The position numbers and the translations under genes are program-made. Positions 1-12,215 of a stretch of 64,000 nucleotides of DNA are shown piece by piece (position 1 is the first letter of the stretch; the number at the start of each line of letters is the position of its first letter). The stretch is taken from the NCBI RefSeq assembly GCF_047675955.1, contig NC_132912.1, forward strand, positions 19,752,500 through 19,816,499, in the 5' to 3' direction. The notes beneath the pieces were generated by a model. The model saw only the letters and a program-made list of their open reading frames with translations, did no database searches and was not told the DNA's origin. The stretch is from Chlorocebus sabaeus (taxonomy: Eukaryota; Chordata; Mammalia; Primates; Cercopithecidae).

Positions 1-218
1 TTCTCACTGAACTTTATTCACACTATGACTTAATAATTGTAGTAATTTTGTAGTTAGTTTGAACGTTGCTATCTTATCACATCCTTGTGGCTAGTGATCA
101 AGTCCCATTTGTCTTCATATCTCTTTTTTATATTCTCTTTGTTGTAGAAAAAAATACTGTGTATCAACTAGCATGGTAATTAATAAGTAGTAATGTGGGT
201 AAAATAATAATTGTTTAA
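1..218. other. AT-rich DNA, nothing recognised
   Basis: Plain AT-rich sequence. I see no repeat, exon or RNA gene in it. Confidence 0.5.
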
Positions 219-525
219 GCTGGGCGTGGTGGCTCACGCCTGTAATCCCAGCACTTTGGGAGGCAGAGGTGGGTGGATCACCTCAGGTCAGGAGTTCGCG
301 ACCACCCTGGCCAACATGGTGAAACCCCGTCTCTACTAAAAATACCAAAAAAATAAAAATAAAAGAATTAGCCATGTGTGGTGGCAGGTGCCTGTAATCC
401 CAACTACACAGGAGGCTGAGGAAGGAGAATTGCTTGAACCTGGGAGGCTGAGGTTGCAGTGAGCCGAGACTGTGCCAGTGCACTTCAGCATGGGCAACAA
501 GAAAGAAACTACGTCTCAAAAAAAA
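219..525 (+). mobile_element. Alu (AluS/J-like), full length
   Basis: Both Alu arms are present, with the usual start, the A-rich middle linker (expanded here with AAAAT units) and a short A tail. The direct repeat AATTGTTTAAG flanks it on both sides, which marks insertion by target-primed reverse transcription using L1 enzymes. It is non-coding. Its 3' tail and flank are copied again near 3,066. Confidence 0.95.
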
Positions 526-604
526 TTGTTTAAGCATTCATGAATAAGATTGTGTTTATTATTTATTCAATTAACCCAAGTTAATTGATTATTTGACTAA
601 AATG
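491..604 (+). repeat. local duplication, copy A
   Basis: This stretch, from TGGGCAACAAGAAAGAAACT in the Alu 3' end through about 75 bases of unique flank to ATTTGACTAAAATG, recurs at 3066-3189 in the same orientation. By eye I count roughly seven substitutions, plus a longer A tract in copy B. Because unique flank is included, it is a genomic duplication and not two Alu insertions. Confidence 0.9.
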
Positions 605-1829
605 TTCAATAGTTTCCACAAAATTTTATAATAGGAGCTCATATTAATTAAGACATTAGAGTAGAAAAATCAGCACTAATTCTGATTTGAGCTCCCACAC
701 TACTCCAATAATAGATGAAATTAAAGTGTAGACACCAGAATGTTTTAAATAGAATTGTATTTATTAGTACACAGTGTCAAGTCTAGAAACACTGCCTATC
801 CTGTCCCCTTCCTTGAAGCACGCATTGCGTTTCCCCCTTTCCTATCTATTCCCTCCCTTTCTTCTCCCATACTCTGTGCCTGGGATGCTGGCCATCCTGG
901 ACTGCATCAAGAGGCTCCCTTATCCTCTAGCTTCTAATGGAATTCAGCCGATGGGATGCATTGGCAAAGGTCAGAGGGTGGAGGGAGAATGAGAGTATCT
1001 TCTCCAGCTCCCTTCCTTCTGCACCACTGTAGACTATGCTTTAATAAGAGCTAGCTTCTGGCAAGCAGCTCTCTGCTAGAGATCTATTTCTTCAAAGAAC
1101 TCTCTCGTCTTGCCTCTTCGGCTTTTTACTGCTGCTTGACCTAACATACTGCTCCATCTTTTGTTGCATTGCCTAAACCTTTCCATTGTTTTGTAAAATT
1201 CCCTTCAATAGACTCTCCTTAAAAACCCAACTTGACTATGTCCTCTGTGTTCTGCTGGAACCCTGATAAATTCCTCATCTTCAAACTCTTGATGTTAAGA
1301 AGGGGTAAGATTCAAAGGCAATGCTTTATTGGTGTGTAGGTTCCCTAACTACAGAAACCAGAATTTCTGTGGGATACTATCTTCCTGAACTCATTTTACA
1401 TACCTGATCTGGTGAAGAAATTCCATCATCCTTCATTTGAAAGAGACATTAACGTTGCCTGGAGTCTTAGAAAGTTCTTACTGCAACTGCCTTATCAATC
1501 TACTTTGCTAGAAGAAACTTATGCCCCCAAATGCTTTGCTTACGGTCATTAGACATGCATGAAAGGAAGCAGTTACTTCATTTAGATCATGCATAGTGAT
1601 GGGGGCCAGTTTGTGCTTATGTAAGTAAAGGTTATATGACTTTATCCTTCCATACAGGATAGCATCTGATTCTAAACCGTGAAATGGACTTAAGTCAGGA
1701 CTGTCTTAAAGATGAGAACTTTCCAAGAAGATCTTATCCCATGACAAGACCTGAAAGAAAATGTGTTAGTAGATAATATATCATCTAATAATATAAATGA
1801 TTACCATTTTTTAATATTATGAATCAGGC
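526..1829. other. no gene recognised
   Basis: Apart from copy A of the local duplication, this is non-repetitive AT-rich DNA. The short open frames near 755-992 have no recognisable domain and no splice context, and I take them as chance. Confidence 0.5.
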
Positions 1830-1975
1830 ACCATTGTCTCATTTAATTCTAAGGAAAATAATGAGAGTGTTGCTTTCAGATGATGAATTTGAGGATTAGA
1901 CATACATTCCTAAAGTCATGTGGCTAACAAGCAGCAAAATTGGAATGTAAACCAAATTTTTCTACCTGTAGGTAA
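1830..1975 (-). mobile_element. MIR-like fragment
   Basis: The order of degraded blocks (CTCATTTAATTCTA, then GATGATGAATTTGAGGATTAGA, then GTCATGTGGCTAACAAGCAG) follows the reverse complement of a MIR, an ancient tRNA-derived SINE. Divergence is high, so an L2 fragment is possible. Confidence 0.5.
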
Positions 1976-2693
1976 TATTACCGTAACTCTTAACCCTCAT
2001 AACTAGCCTCTTAGTGCAGATAAGAAAGCAATAGTTCACAAATCTATTTATTGTCCATGTGGAGTAAGTAACAGATCCTGTAAAAATTAATTTTGTTTTG
2101 ATAATAGAATGAAGCAATTATCTAGTACTGATTAAAACTTGGAATAAATCACATTAATTCAAATTCAAAGACATTATCAGATCATTTTTCTTATTTTCCC
2201 ATTTTAATAGTGTCATTATATCTCGTAAAATCTTAGACGAGACCTCTGAATTCAGTATATAAGAAATGGATAGGAGCTGAATTTTTTTTTTTAATTTTTA
2301 AATAGTAAATTAACAACTTGTCTGTTTTCCTATGAAAACAAATTCTGGTTTGCCTTCATTTTTGTTTTTGTTCTTGTGGACTAAATATAAGTTTTGTAGC
2401 TTGTAGAAATAGAAAAAGTAATTTATTTTTATAACAAACATGGATAAAGTTTTTTCAAAAATGTTTCTTTTCTTTTTAAAACATGAGACTGTTACTTCTT
2501 TTGTTTATTTTCTCTGAGACTATCCAAAGGTTAGCATTTCCTTTACAGCAGTTCATTAACAAGAGTGCTGGCATGTAGGGGCTACTGGCTGGAGTTACTA
2601 ATAGGAAAACTCACTACACTGTCTGATCTACTACATCATTTCCAGCTTTTGGTTAACCAATGACCAAAATATTTGTAGAACATAAAATATTTT
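1976..2693. other. no gene recognised
   Basis: AT-rich DNA with no repeat family or open frame that I can support. Confidence 0.45.
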
Positions 2694-2993
2694 AGGGCTC
2701 GGCCCAGTGGCTCATGCCTATAATGGCAGCACTTCAAGAGGCCGATGGGGACAGATCACTTGAGGCCAGGAATTCAAGACCAGCCTGGCCAACCTGGCAA
2801 AACCCCATCTCTACTAAAAATACAAAAAATTAGCTGGGTGTAGTGGCACGCACCTGTAATGCCAGCTACTTGGGAGGCTGAGGCAGGAGAACCGCCTGAA
2901 TCTGGGAGGTGAAAGTTGCAGTGAGCCGAGATCACGCCATTGCACTACAGCCTGGGCGACAGAGTGAGACTGTGTCTCAAAAAAAAAAAAAAT
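2694..2993 (+). mobile_element. Alu (AluS/J-like), full length
   Basis: Both arms, the middle linker and a poly(A) tail of about 14 are present. The left arm is worn (for example AATGGCAGCACTTCAAGAGG). It is non-coding. Confidence 0.95.
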
Positions 2994-3065
2994 TAAGTTT
3001 AAAGTAGGTCTTGAAGTTTCTTCTGTTAGACTCTATTAGTTTCTCAACAATAGGATGTAAGTACC

Positions 3066-3189
3066 TGGGCAACAAGAAAGAAACTCCATCTCAAAAAAAA
3101 AAAAAAAAAATTGTTTAAGCATTCATGAACAAGACTGTGTCTATTATTTATTCAATTAACCAAAGTTAATTGATTATTTGAATAAAATG
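3066..3189 (+). repeat. local duplication, copy B
   Basis: Second copy of 491-604. It begins inside an Alu 3' end with no Alu body upstream, runs through an A18 tract, then through the same unique flank up to TTTGAATAAAATG. The bare Alu tail without its body shows that this copy is derived and that the locus with the whole Alu is the parent. Confidence 0.9.
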
Positions 3190-4229
3190 AAAAATCTGTA
3201 TCCCTGACACTGAGAACAGTGTCTGGCAAATTTGTGCTTTAAAAATATATATATAATGCTAATGATAATCATTTTTATAAAGTTGTTTTATGTGTCTAAT
3301 GAGAGATAACATATATAATCTTTCACTCTTGTTTGTGACAGAAGAGAGGGACAGAAGGTGTTGCATTGTAGTTTAAGACATGAAATGTGCTGGAGGTGTC
3401 ATCCTCAACTGAAAACTCCTAACTGAGCTCTGCTGAGCACTGAGTAGTCAAAGACCTATGAGAGGTAATTGAGCAGACAGGAGAAAGGAACAGAGATCAC
3501 TTTAAAAAGCTGAATGAAACTTGAAAAATGTCCTCAGGTGACCTAGAAGTGTTTCTTAAATATGTTTCAACAACAGAGCCCTAGCAGCAAGAAGAAACAA
3601 ATGCACTTCCCTGGAGAAATCTGAGGGTACAGCTTGAAGCAGCTCCTTGCAAACATGACATTTCATCAGAGTGCCCTGTTTTATCTTGAAGAAGTCACAC
3701 AAATTTGCAGTGTACGCCCTATTTTGTCTGCATGTATATTTAGATAGCAATGTTTTTCCAAACTCATTGAATCTAATTGATGTCTCACAATTAAGTATGC
3801 CATTTCTACTATGTTTTGAATATTCCTAGCATTCCACTATTAGGCCAGCCTGTTAGAAGAAAACCAAGCTAGAGGAGCTTGCCATGCCCAGTCTCCTTGG
3901 GAGTACATGGCAAGTAGGCTTTCCATAGGAAAGTGACTGTTACAAATGGGCTGCACCTGAATAGGAATAAGAATAGACGAGTAAAGTGACCAGTGATTTG
4001 TTTTCTAAAGTGGAAAGTGGAACACATTTGAATGTGAAAGGGTCACAATTTAGCCAGGACAAATTAAGCAACACTGTCCCAAGTAAACCAGGACATATGG
4101 TAATCTAAGTTATAGAGGGAGATCCTAAGTAAATTGTGCAACGGATAGAGCAAGAACTGTCCAACTGGTTTAACCAGGGATATTGACATTTTATGTATCA
4201 AAAAGATTGGCAGGAGATAGACTAAATGA
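3190..4229. other. no gene recognised
   Basis: No convincing repeat or exon. Open frames here are short and without domains. Confidence 0.45.
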
Positions 4230-5210
4230 AGTCATTAAATCAATAATATGAAATATTAAAACTTTTGCTTCCAGCTGTTGTGGAATAACTGACATAAGAC
4301 TTAACCATCTTGTTTTCGACAACCATAAAACTAGGCAAAATACATGACACACTCTTTTCCAACATTGGACAAGAGGGCTGCACCACACAGCAATTCCTGT
4401 GAGAAGGGAAACTCAGGAGGTAAGTCCCATGATTTTGCGGACTCTCTGCCTGGGGATAATTTCCCAATTGTGGCACAGAATGTAAGTGTCCAAGCAGAGC
4501 ATGATGACTAGGGAAGCTGGAGCTACCGGAATTTGCAAAGCAGGACTCAGGGAGAAGGAACCTGTACAAAAGAGTGGCCTAGAAGAATGTGAAGGCCGTG
4601 TTCCACAAGCACAGTGCAAAACTCCTCAAGGGTTACTGCTGTGGGACCAGAAATGAAAGAGAGATATTAGAGATCAAGCAGTCCTGACAGGTGTTGGAAG
4701 TCCAACATGACCAAGTAGAAAGATCTTATTAACACATTTTTTAGCATCACTGGTATTCATTTGAGACACATAAAATTTGTTACAAGATAAAGCCTTACTT
4801 TAGATTAAGAATCACATCTCAGAATAAGGCCTATTCCGTAGATCATCACAACAAAGCCTAAAATCAAACCTTGAGAAATGCACCAGGGAGAGAGTTTGGA
4901 GTTTGAGTCCACCAAGTTAGAGGAGCTTGGAAAACCCCTTAGGCTTTCACAGATCAGCCCTATCATAGCTTAAAACTATGCTTTCACAGGGTTCAAGAGA
5001 ATCAACCAATAAATGAACTGAGGTCTGCTAGAGAAAAACATCAGCACTCTTCAGAGGAGGATGATCAAAATATCTCCAGTATATAACCTACAGAGCAAGT
5101 GAATACAAACTTACAGAGATCCAGAAAAAGAAAACCCTTAGTCAAAGAAAAAAGCAGCCAATACAAACCAACTCCAAAATATCTGATTATTGCAGTTAGC
5201 ATCTATTTTA
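4230..5210 (+). mobile_element. old L1M-type LINE, 5' region
   Basis: The text resembles the 5' UTR and start of ORF1 of old mammalian L1 (AACTCAGGAGG, repeated GAAAGA/GATCAAG purine-rich text and a stretch near 5100 rich in AAAGAAAACCC). It appears to resume at 6516 after the reverse-strand L1 insert. No open frame survives. The left boundary is uncertain. Confidence 0.5.
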
Positions 5211-6515
5211 TATATATCCTAAAATTATTTTTTATCATTATAACATGTTTTAAACCTTTAGTTTTGGGAGTAAATGTGAAAGTTTGTTATATAGGTAAAT
5301 GCGTGTCATGGGGATTTGTTGTACATACTATTTCATCACCCAGGTATTAAGGCCAGTACCCAATAGTTATCTTTCCGGCTCCTCTCTGTCCTCTCACCCA
5401 CCTCAAGTAGACCCCAGTGTCTGTTGTTTCCTTCTTTGGTTTCATAAGTTCTTATCATTTAGCCTCCACTTATAAGTGAGAACATGTAGTATTTGGTTTT
5501 CTGTTCCTGCGTTAGTTTCCTAAGGATGATAGCCTCCAGGTCCATCCACGGTCCCACAAAAGACATGATCTTGTTCTTTTCTAGAGCTGCATAATATTCC
5601 ATGGTGGGTATGTTCCACATTTTCTTTATCCAGTCTGTCATTGATGGGCATTTAGGTGGATTCCATGTCTCTGCTATTGTGAACAGTGCTGCAATGAACA
5701 TTCATGTTTATGTGTCTTTATGGTAGAATGCTTCATATTCCTCTGGGTATACACCCAGTAATGGGATTGCTGGGTTGAATGGTAGTTCTGCTTTTAGCTC
5801 TTTGAGTAATCACCATAGTGCTTTCCAGAATAATTGAACTAATTTATACTCCCACCAGTAGTGTGTAAGTGTTCCCTTTTCTCTGCAACCTCGCTAGCAT
5901 CTGTTATTTTTTGACTTTTTAATAATAACCATTTGGACAGGTGTGAGATGGTATCTCATGTGATTTTGATTGCCTTTCTCTAATGATCAGTGATATTGAG
6001 CTTCTTTTCATATGCTTCTTGGCCACACGTATGTCTTCTTTTCAGAAATGTCTGTTCATGTCCTTTGCCTACTTTTTAATGGAGTTGTTTTTGTCTTGTA
6101 ACTTTAAGTTCCTTATAGATTCTGGATATTAGACCTTTGTCAGATGCATAATTTGCAAATATTTTCTCCCATTTTGTGGGTTGTCTGTTTAGTCTGTGGA
6201 TAGTTTATTTTGCTGTGCAGAAGCTCTTTGGTTTAGATACCATTGGTCAATGTTTGCTTTTGTTGTGATTGCTTTTGGTGTCTTTGTCATGAAATCTTTG
6301 CCCGTTCCTATGTCCAGGATGGTATTGCCTAGGTTGTCTTCCAGGGTTTTTATAGTTTTCTGTTTTACATTTAAGCCTTTAATCCATCTTGAGTTGATTT
6401 TTATATATGGTGTAAGGAAGGTTTCCAGCTTCAATATTCTGCATATGACTAGCCAGTTATCCTAGCATCATTTATTGAATAGGGAGTCTTTTCCCCATTC
6501 CTTGTTTTTGTCATA
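5211..6515 (-). mobile_element. L1P LINE 3' end, 5'-truncated
   Basis: Reverse-strand L1: degraded 3' UTR at 5215-5460, then the 3' end of ORF2 to about 6515. Reading frames at 5459-5701 and 6189-6434 encode pieces of the ORF2 C-terminal region, with frameshifts between them. The 3' UTR is older than L1PA (L1PB-like or older). It sits inside an older L1M copy. Confidence 0.9.
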
Positions 6516-7170
6516 TGCTCAAATAATTAATGGAAAGTATGATCTTGATTTTTAAATAAATACGGAATCTTAGCAAAGAAATGGAAATTATAGAAAAGAA
6601 CAAAATGGAAACTCTAGAACTGAAAAGTCAATAATTGGACTGAAAATTTTCCTAAGTAGGATTAGCAGATTACAGATGTCAGAATAAAGATTCAGTGGCT
6701 TTGAAGACAGAAATTATCCTATCTGGAAAAGTCTACAGTGATGAAGGAAAAAGGAATTGTCCGATAAAAATACCACTGAAAGCAAACATGAAATACAGCT
6801 CAACTTCAGATAGAAAAAAAACTGTGAAGATTTGTCCTCAGCAGCTGTCTACTACAAGAAATGCATAAAAATAACGTTCAGGCTGAAGAGAAATAATACA
6901 AAATGGAAACGTGCATCTATAGAAAAAAAAAGGCATCAAGAATGGCAATTAAGAAGTAAATCTAGAAGACTATGTTGTTTTTCCTCGTTTTTCCTTAAAA
7001 GACAACTAACAGCTTATAGCAAATCTGTAATAAGTTTTCTGTAACATCGTAAGGTAGGAAATAGAAAACATGTAGAGTAAGAGATATAATAATAGCAAAA
7101 TAATGATGAGGTGGGGAAATAGAATTATATTGTTGTGAGTTTATTACATTTGTTAAGTAGAAGATAGGGA
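6516..7170 (+). mobile_element. old L1M or HAL1-like LINE, continuation
   Basis: 6565-6740 matches the ORF1 N-terminal text of old L1s (TGGAAACTCTAGAACTGAAA, then GATTACAGATGTCAGAATAA). It passes within about 110 bases into text I associate with the 3' end of HAL1, the half-L1 that carries ORF1 but no ORF2. That compact arrangement favours HAL1, but an internal deletion in L1M would look alike. No frame is open. Confidence 0.55.
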
Positions 7171-8044
7171 GTTTCTCGATAATAGGGAGGCGTAAAGTCA
7201 ATAAAAGTAGATGGCAGCCTCAACTAATGTCTCCATAATAGCATTTTAATACATCTTAACATTCCAGATTTCCAACCAATTCTCAAGCACCTTTCAATTT
7301 AGCTCAGGCTCCCCAAGCTGCCTCCTTTGTCTCCCATTAGAGCAGTTTAGCAGCAGTTTCTACTAAGAGTGAGAATAGGTGTCGTTTTGGCCTGACAGTC
7401 AATGCTGACAGCAAGAGAGTGTACTGCAAATTAGAGAATGCATCAGGAGTTGTTTGCAAACCCACTGAGTGGATAATAGAAAGCCAGTTTCCCCACTATC
7501 TCTAGAATCCCTTGTCCATATCAAAAGATGGTCTCTGCTCTTGACCCAAATGGAATACTTTAAGTCAATAATGGCATCTTTTAGACAATACCATTTCTCT
7601 TGTTTTTCTCTGTTTAAAAATGTTAAATGGCCACAAGTCCAAAGAATTTAGTTACTGTCTTACCATAAAATTTTAATTAACTATCATGGTTAGGAAATTG
7701 ATATTTCTGATTAACTGAAGATTAGTTAGTAAAATTGATTGGGACTGGAGCATCCTTGAATATGCTGGGGTGTGCTATGGTGATCTAGTTCTTATCTAAC
7801 TTCAAAAAAGTTAATGTTTCTTTCTAAATTAAAAGCAAGAGGATTGTTTCATCCCTCAACAATGTGTCTTTAGAAAACACTTTAAATAATGATTTAAGGT
7901 AGGCCAATGCATCCTACTTACATATTATTCTTATTTTTAAAAGAAGGCCATTATTTGAAGGAGAAAAAGCATGATGTGAAAAAGAAGACTACTTCGAAAC
8001 CACAATTATTCAGTTATTCATTAAATAGTTCCCTCACACAAAAC
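7171..8044. other. no gene recognised
   Basis: No convincing repeat or exon. A small CAAA-rich patch lies at the right edge. Confidence 0.4.
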
Positions 8045-8260
8045 AAACAAACGAACAACACTTAATGAGCATTTTTATGTACAAGGACCTGGGATCAGAT
8101 GTGGATAAAAACATAAAGAAGGCAACTATCCAAGCTCCCAGATGGTTAATAGAGTGGGAGAGACAGATGAGCAACAGAGCCACAGTATAATGAGATGTTG
8201 CACAACATCTCACTGTAAAAGACTTGTAAGCACCGTAGAAAGAATGCCATGAGATCAGAG
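8045..8260 (+). mobile_element. ancient mammalian interspersed repeat fragment
   Basis: The series GAGCATTTTTATGTACAAGGACCTGGGATC, GATAAAAACATAAAGAAGGC and GAGTGGGAGAGACAGATGAGCAA follows the layout of a widespread ancient repeat, in which a worn low-abundance block is followed by a GGGAGAGACAGA block. I recognise the pattern but cannot name the family with certainty. Similar pieces lie at 29795-29850 and 48805-48945. Confidence 0.4.
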
Positions 8261-9135
8261 AGTGGGGCTTGATTCATTCTGTCTCAGCATGATGTCAGGG
8301 CTCTTAGTTACACGCAAAAGAAATAAATCTGACAAATTTAAATACAGCGGATGAGGGTTTTTTTTGTTGTTGTTTTTTGTTTTTAAATGTTGCATGACCC
8401 ACAGAAACACTTGGAGATCTGGAGAACAAGGCTTGGGGTCTATGAAGCCAGGCACAAGGGCCAAATTGATGCAACAGAGCTGATGGAGAAGGGGCACCAG
8501 CGTGGCTGCCACTTGAACCTAGGGCTAGCCTTGTGACAATACTGTCTCAGAAACTGACAACTGATGAAACTGCCAATAGGGCCAGCGAGGGTGACCGTAA
8601 TGCATCACTAGATCCAAATTCAAAGTCCAGGATGAGAGCCTGTCCTTGGCAGAGCCTATGTCATGTGCTGACACCCTGGCTGACATGGAAACCAAAACAG
8701 CAAGTGTCAGGTACATTCGACTTTATCATACAAGGTTGGTTTGTCCTCCCACTTCATTTTTAAGCACTCTTGAGGTGAATCTTGAACAATAAATTCATTC
8801 TTATTAAATAGGCAAGGAATTACATGTTCTAAGAAGAAAGAGCCAAATGTGCAAAAGCATAATTTTCAAACTGCGAGTAGTTTAGTAGTGCTCGAGTATG
8901 TGGCCCATATGAGAGGCATGGAAGGTGAAATTCCAAAGGTAGATAGTACACAGATCATGAAAGTTTGTGTATGCCACTGTAAAGAGTATAAGCTTTATCC
9001 TCGGAGAAATGGGAAGAGATATTCTCGGATTTGAGTGTTACGAAGTTCACTGTGTGCTGTGGGAGATGCTCTGTGACCCAAGTGTGGGTCAATACTGCAC
9101 TGAAGCAAGGAGGATTTGTCCAGAGGTGATTAAAC
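8261..9135. other. no gene recognised
   Basis: Two overlapping opposite-strand open frames near 8525-8763 lack domains and splice context, and I treat them as chance. Confidence 0.4.
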
Positions 9136-9182
9136 TGGCTGGCGCAGTGACTCACCTCACACCTGTAACCCCAACACCTAAG
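9136..9182 (+). mobile_element. Alu/FLAM 5' stub
   Basis: About 45 bases read as a worn Alu start (CTGGCTGGCGCAGTGACTCA, then CACCTGTAACCCCAACACCT), and the match then stops. This is either a remnant of an Alu monomer with most of its body deleted, or chance. Confidence 0.5.
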
Positions 9183-9224
9183 AACTACCAGCTTAGCAGG
9201 AAATTGTATACCCTGTGATTGGCA

Positions 9225-9415
9225 TAAATTATCTAACTCTTTATATAAACCTTAGGGGTGAGATTGTTCCCATTTTATAGTTGAAGAAACTGAGGTTTAC
9301 AGATTTAAATAACTTATCAAGATCATATAGCTTATAAGTTGTAGAGCAGAGACTCAAACCAAAGACAGTCTGACCAAAAGCTTCGGCCCCTGCCACCATG
9401 CAACGTTGCTTCTTT
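9225..9415 (-). mobile_element. MIR SINE
   Basis: Reverse-strand MIR core: CCCATTTTATAGTTGAAGAAACTGAGG, then AACTTATCAAGATCATATAGC, then GAGCAGAGACTCAAACC, in the right order and spacing. It carries no function that I can see. Confidence 0.8.
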
Positions 9416-9704
9416 CTCAACAATCTTGTCTAAGTGCCAGACATTCATTTAGAACTCTCCAGGGGAAATCACCATAGGCATAATTTATATATCAGTATGT
9501 CTAAGATTGAATTAAACATCATCTTGCAAAACCTTCTAATGTATCTGCCTCTCTTATTCAGAGACCATTATTCCTAGCAATCTATTGTACAAATCAGCAA
9601 TCTTGAGTGTTTGGGGAAGCCATTCATTTTCTCTCATCCCTGAGCAGCTGGAAACATCTGATCAGTTTCCATCTCTTGCTGATTTCTCTTTTACACTTTA
9701 TTAA

Positions 9705-9972
9705 TTTTTTTTTTCTTTTTTCAAGACAGGGTTTCACTCTATCACCCAGGCTGGAGTGCAGTGGCACAATCATAGCTCACTACAGCCTCAAAATCCTGGG
9801 CTCAGGTGATGGTCGCACCTTAGCCACCTGAATAGCTGGGAGTACAGACATGCACCACCACACTCAGCCAATTTTTGAATTTCTTTAGAAAGAGGGAGGT
9901 CTCACTATGTTGCCCAGGCTGATCTCAAACTCCTGGCCTCAAGCAGTCCACCCGCTTCAGCCTTCCAAAGCA
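9705..9972 (-). mobile_element. AluJ-like, 5'-truncated
   Basis: Reverse-strand Alu starting from a T-rich tail. Old-subfamily features include the block AGCTCACTACAGCCTCAAAA. It stops at CCTTCCAAAG, so about the first 30 bases of the Alu are missing. Confidence 0.95.
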
Positions 9973-11913
9973 AGATTTTTTGTTTCCTTAGATTTAAATT
10001 GTTGTTCCATAGGTTTTAAAGTGAAACAAAAATAACAGCAGAAAGAAATCCTTGGGAAAGAGGTTAAAGTTCCTACGTCCTCTTGTGCTGAAGTTTTCAT
10101 TTGTTCATTTTTAATTTTTTCTTCTTGCCTCTGGGAGATTTTGTTTCTTACCTCTAAGCAAGTAACTCAGAGGCAATGTCCGAATAGTCTATGTAAATTT
10201 CAGAGTAGTATCAAAGTTATTCTTTGGTGGTCCATGGTGATTCATTTCAGTAATTTTTCCACTATCAGGTCTTGTCTTCCTCTTCTATTTTTTTGAGACT
10301 TTGTTGGAGAGCTAATTTGGGCACTCCTTTGCTGCTAAGAAATGATTCTAGATCTCAACCCAGAGTCACCCAGATGGGTGAAATCCAAGTGCAACTGAAA
10401 TCACAAGTGTTAACTTTTTAATTAATCTGTTTGTTAACAATGAGCAGAGTTATTAATACAGCGAGTAGCTTCCTGACATGTGCCACATTAAAAATAGGCA
10501 GTCATAGCTATTTTACAGCATAATATTGTCTCCTGTGGGAGCAGATGGAATTGTGATTTTTTTTTTTTTTTTTTGGAAATGACAAAATGATTTATCACCT
10601 CCCATAAGCACTGCCGTCTACCTGGCAGGAATGATGCATCCCCTGGCATCCTCCATCCAGTGGGAACAAACAAGTTTGATGGATAAAAGACTAAACCAAG
10701 ATTAAGAAAAGGGAAAGAAAAAAATGTTATCAAAAAAGTGGGTTTTTTTAAAGCATGTCTTATTAACAAGATGTGTAGCAGAACACATTTAACCAAACAC
10801 AGTCATCATTCAAGCCTGTATGTGAATGTCTGTTTAATTTTATCAGTGCTTTAATGATTTATAGTGTAAGCGTCAATGGAAACAAACATAAAGGCTGACT
10901 TCAGCTGGGACAAATGACCATTATCAATATCTCTACGTAGATGAACCCAAAAGGAGAGTCATATTAAATAGTGCAGTTGCTTGTTCTGACTATATCTGAG
11001 AAAGGAAACCTTTGCTGGCAATAAATGACTGCCTTTTCTTTGCTTTCACTTACTCTCAATTGTGAACAAATAACTTTCAGTTGAATCTGAAATCCAATGT
11101 TCTTAAAGTAAAAAGAGCTTAGGAAACAAAGTTCCTGAAAGAAACTACCTTTGTTGTTGAGTACTGTAAAATACAAATGAGACAGAATGAAAATTGAAGC
11201 TGAAAATATCCAGGCACAGAAGGGAAATCAGAAAGTGGCTACCAAGAGAATTAGACACAAGAAAGGAATGCAAAAGATAGACACCTCTGTGTGTGCTGGG
11301 GCTGGATGCTTACATATTTATGGACTGTTTCACCTTCCTACCCCCCCTGCTGCATAAAAGTCTTATGAAAATTTGAGCTATTTGAGTTCAGTAGGGATTA
11401 AAGAAGTGCCACATTATTTCCTATTAATAACTTTAAATAAATCAGAATTATGTGAGACTGAAGATGCATTTTAGAAACAAATGCGATGCAATTTGTCAAT
11501 ATTTTGCCCTGTTCTATGGAATAAGAATCATGAAGAATAGGAATCTGTAGACAGAATAAAGCTGCAGAGGTATAGAAACTGCATTTGTGATCAAAAAGAA
11601 ACATGCATACGTTTTGTTATTGTCTTTATTGTTGTTGTTGTTCTCCCACAGTCTTTTGGTTAAATTACTTTTGAAAATGAAATGCAAATTGGAGACTTTA
11701 AATTTCTGCAATAAGGCTTGAGAAAAATGATCTGTTTCTAGAAGTTTGTCCTTAGTATGCCTGAATGGCAGGAAGAGACAAGTAATTTTATAAACCATTT
11801 CTGGCCCCAGTTTATCCATATTATTTGGCCCTCCAGATCTTACTTTCTTCAATGTAATTATTGTTGATCTGAAGATATTCTTGACATCAAAGAGCCTAGA
11901 GATCCCAGGAAGT
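9973..11913. other. no gene recognised
   Basis: A T19 tract sits near 10,557. Open frames at 10488-10796 and 11514-11852 (reverse strand) have no recognisable motifs. Nothing else stands out. Confidence 0.4.
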
Positions 11914-11952
11914 TATATATATGTGTGTGTGTACATATATATGTGTATGTAT
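11914..11952. repeat. TA/TG microsatellite
   Basis: Alternating purine-pyrimidine run of TATATATG, GTGTGTGT, ACATATATATG and TGTATG. It is short and imperfect. Confidence 0.8.
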
Positions 11953-12215
11953 TTATGGAGATAAGATAATTTTATTCACAATTATTCTAATTCTAATAAT
12001 ACATGAGATATAACATAATTGCTTTGTGAGATGTATCTAGACATATGACATACTCATTGTTGAAAAAAAATACCACTAGAATAAAGATTTTGTTTTAAGG
12101 CAGGTAGTGACTCAAATAGAAAGACCCATTATTACCACATCTCTAATTTACCTTCTGCCAATTTCCACATATTTCTATTCCGCTAAAGGGCCACACACTT
12201 ACCTTCATTGATTTC

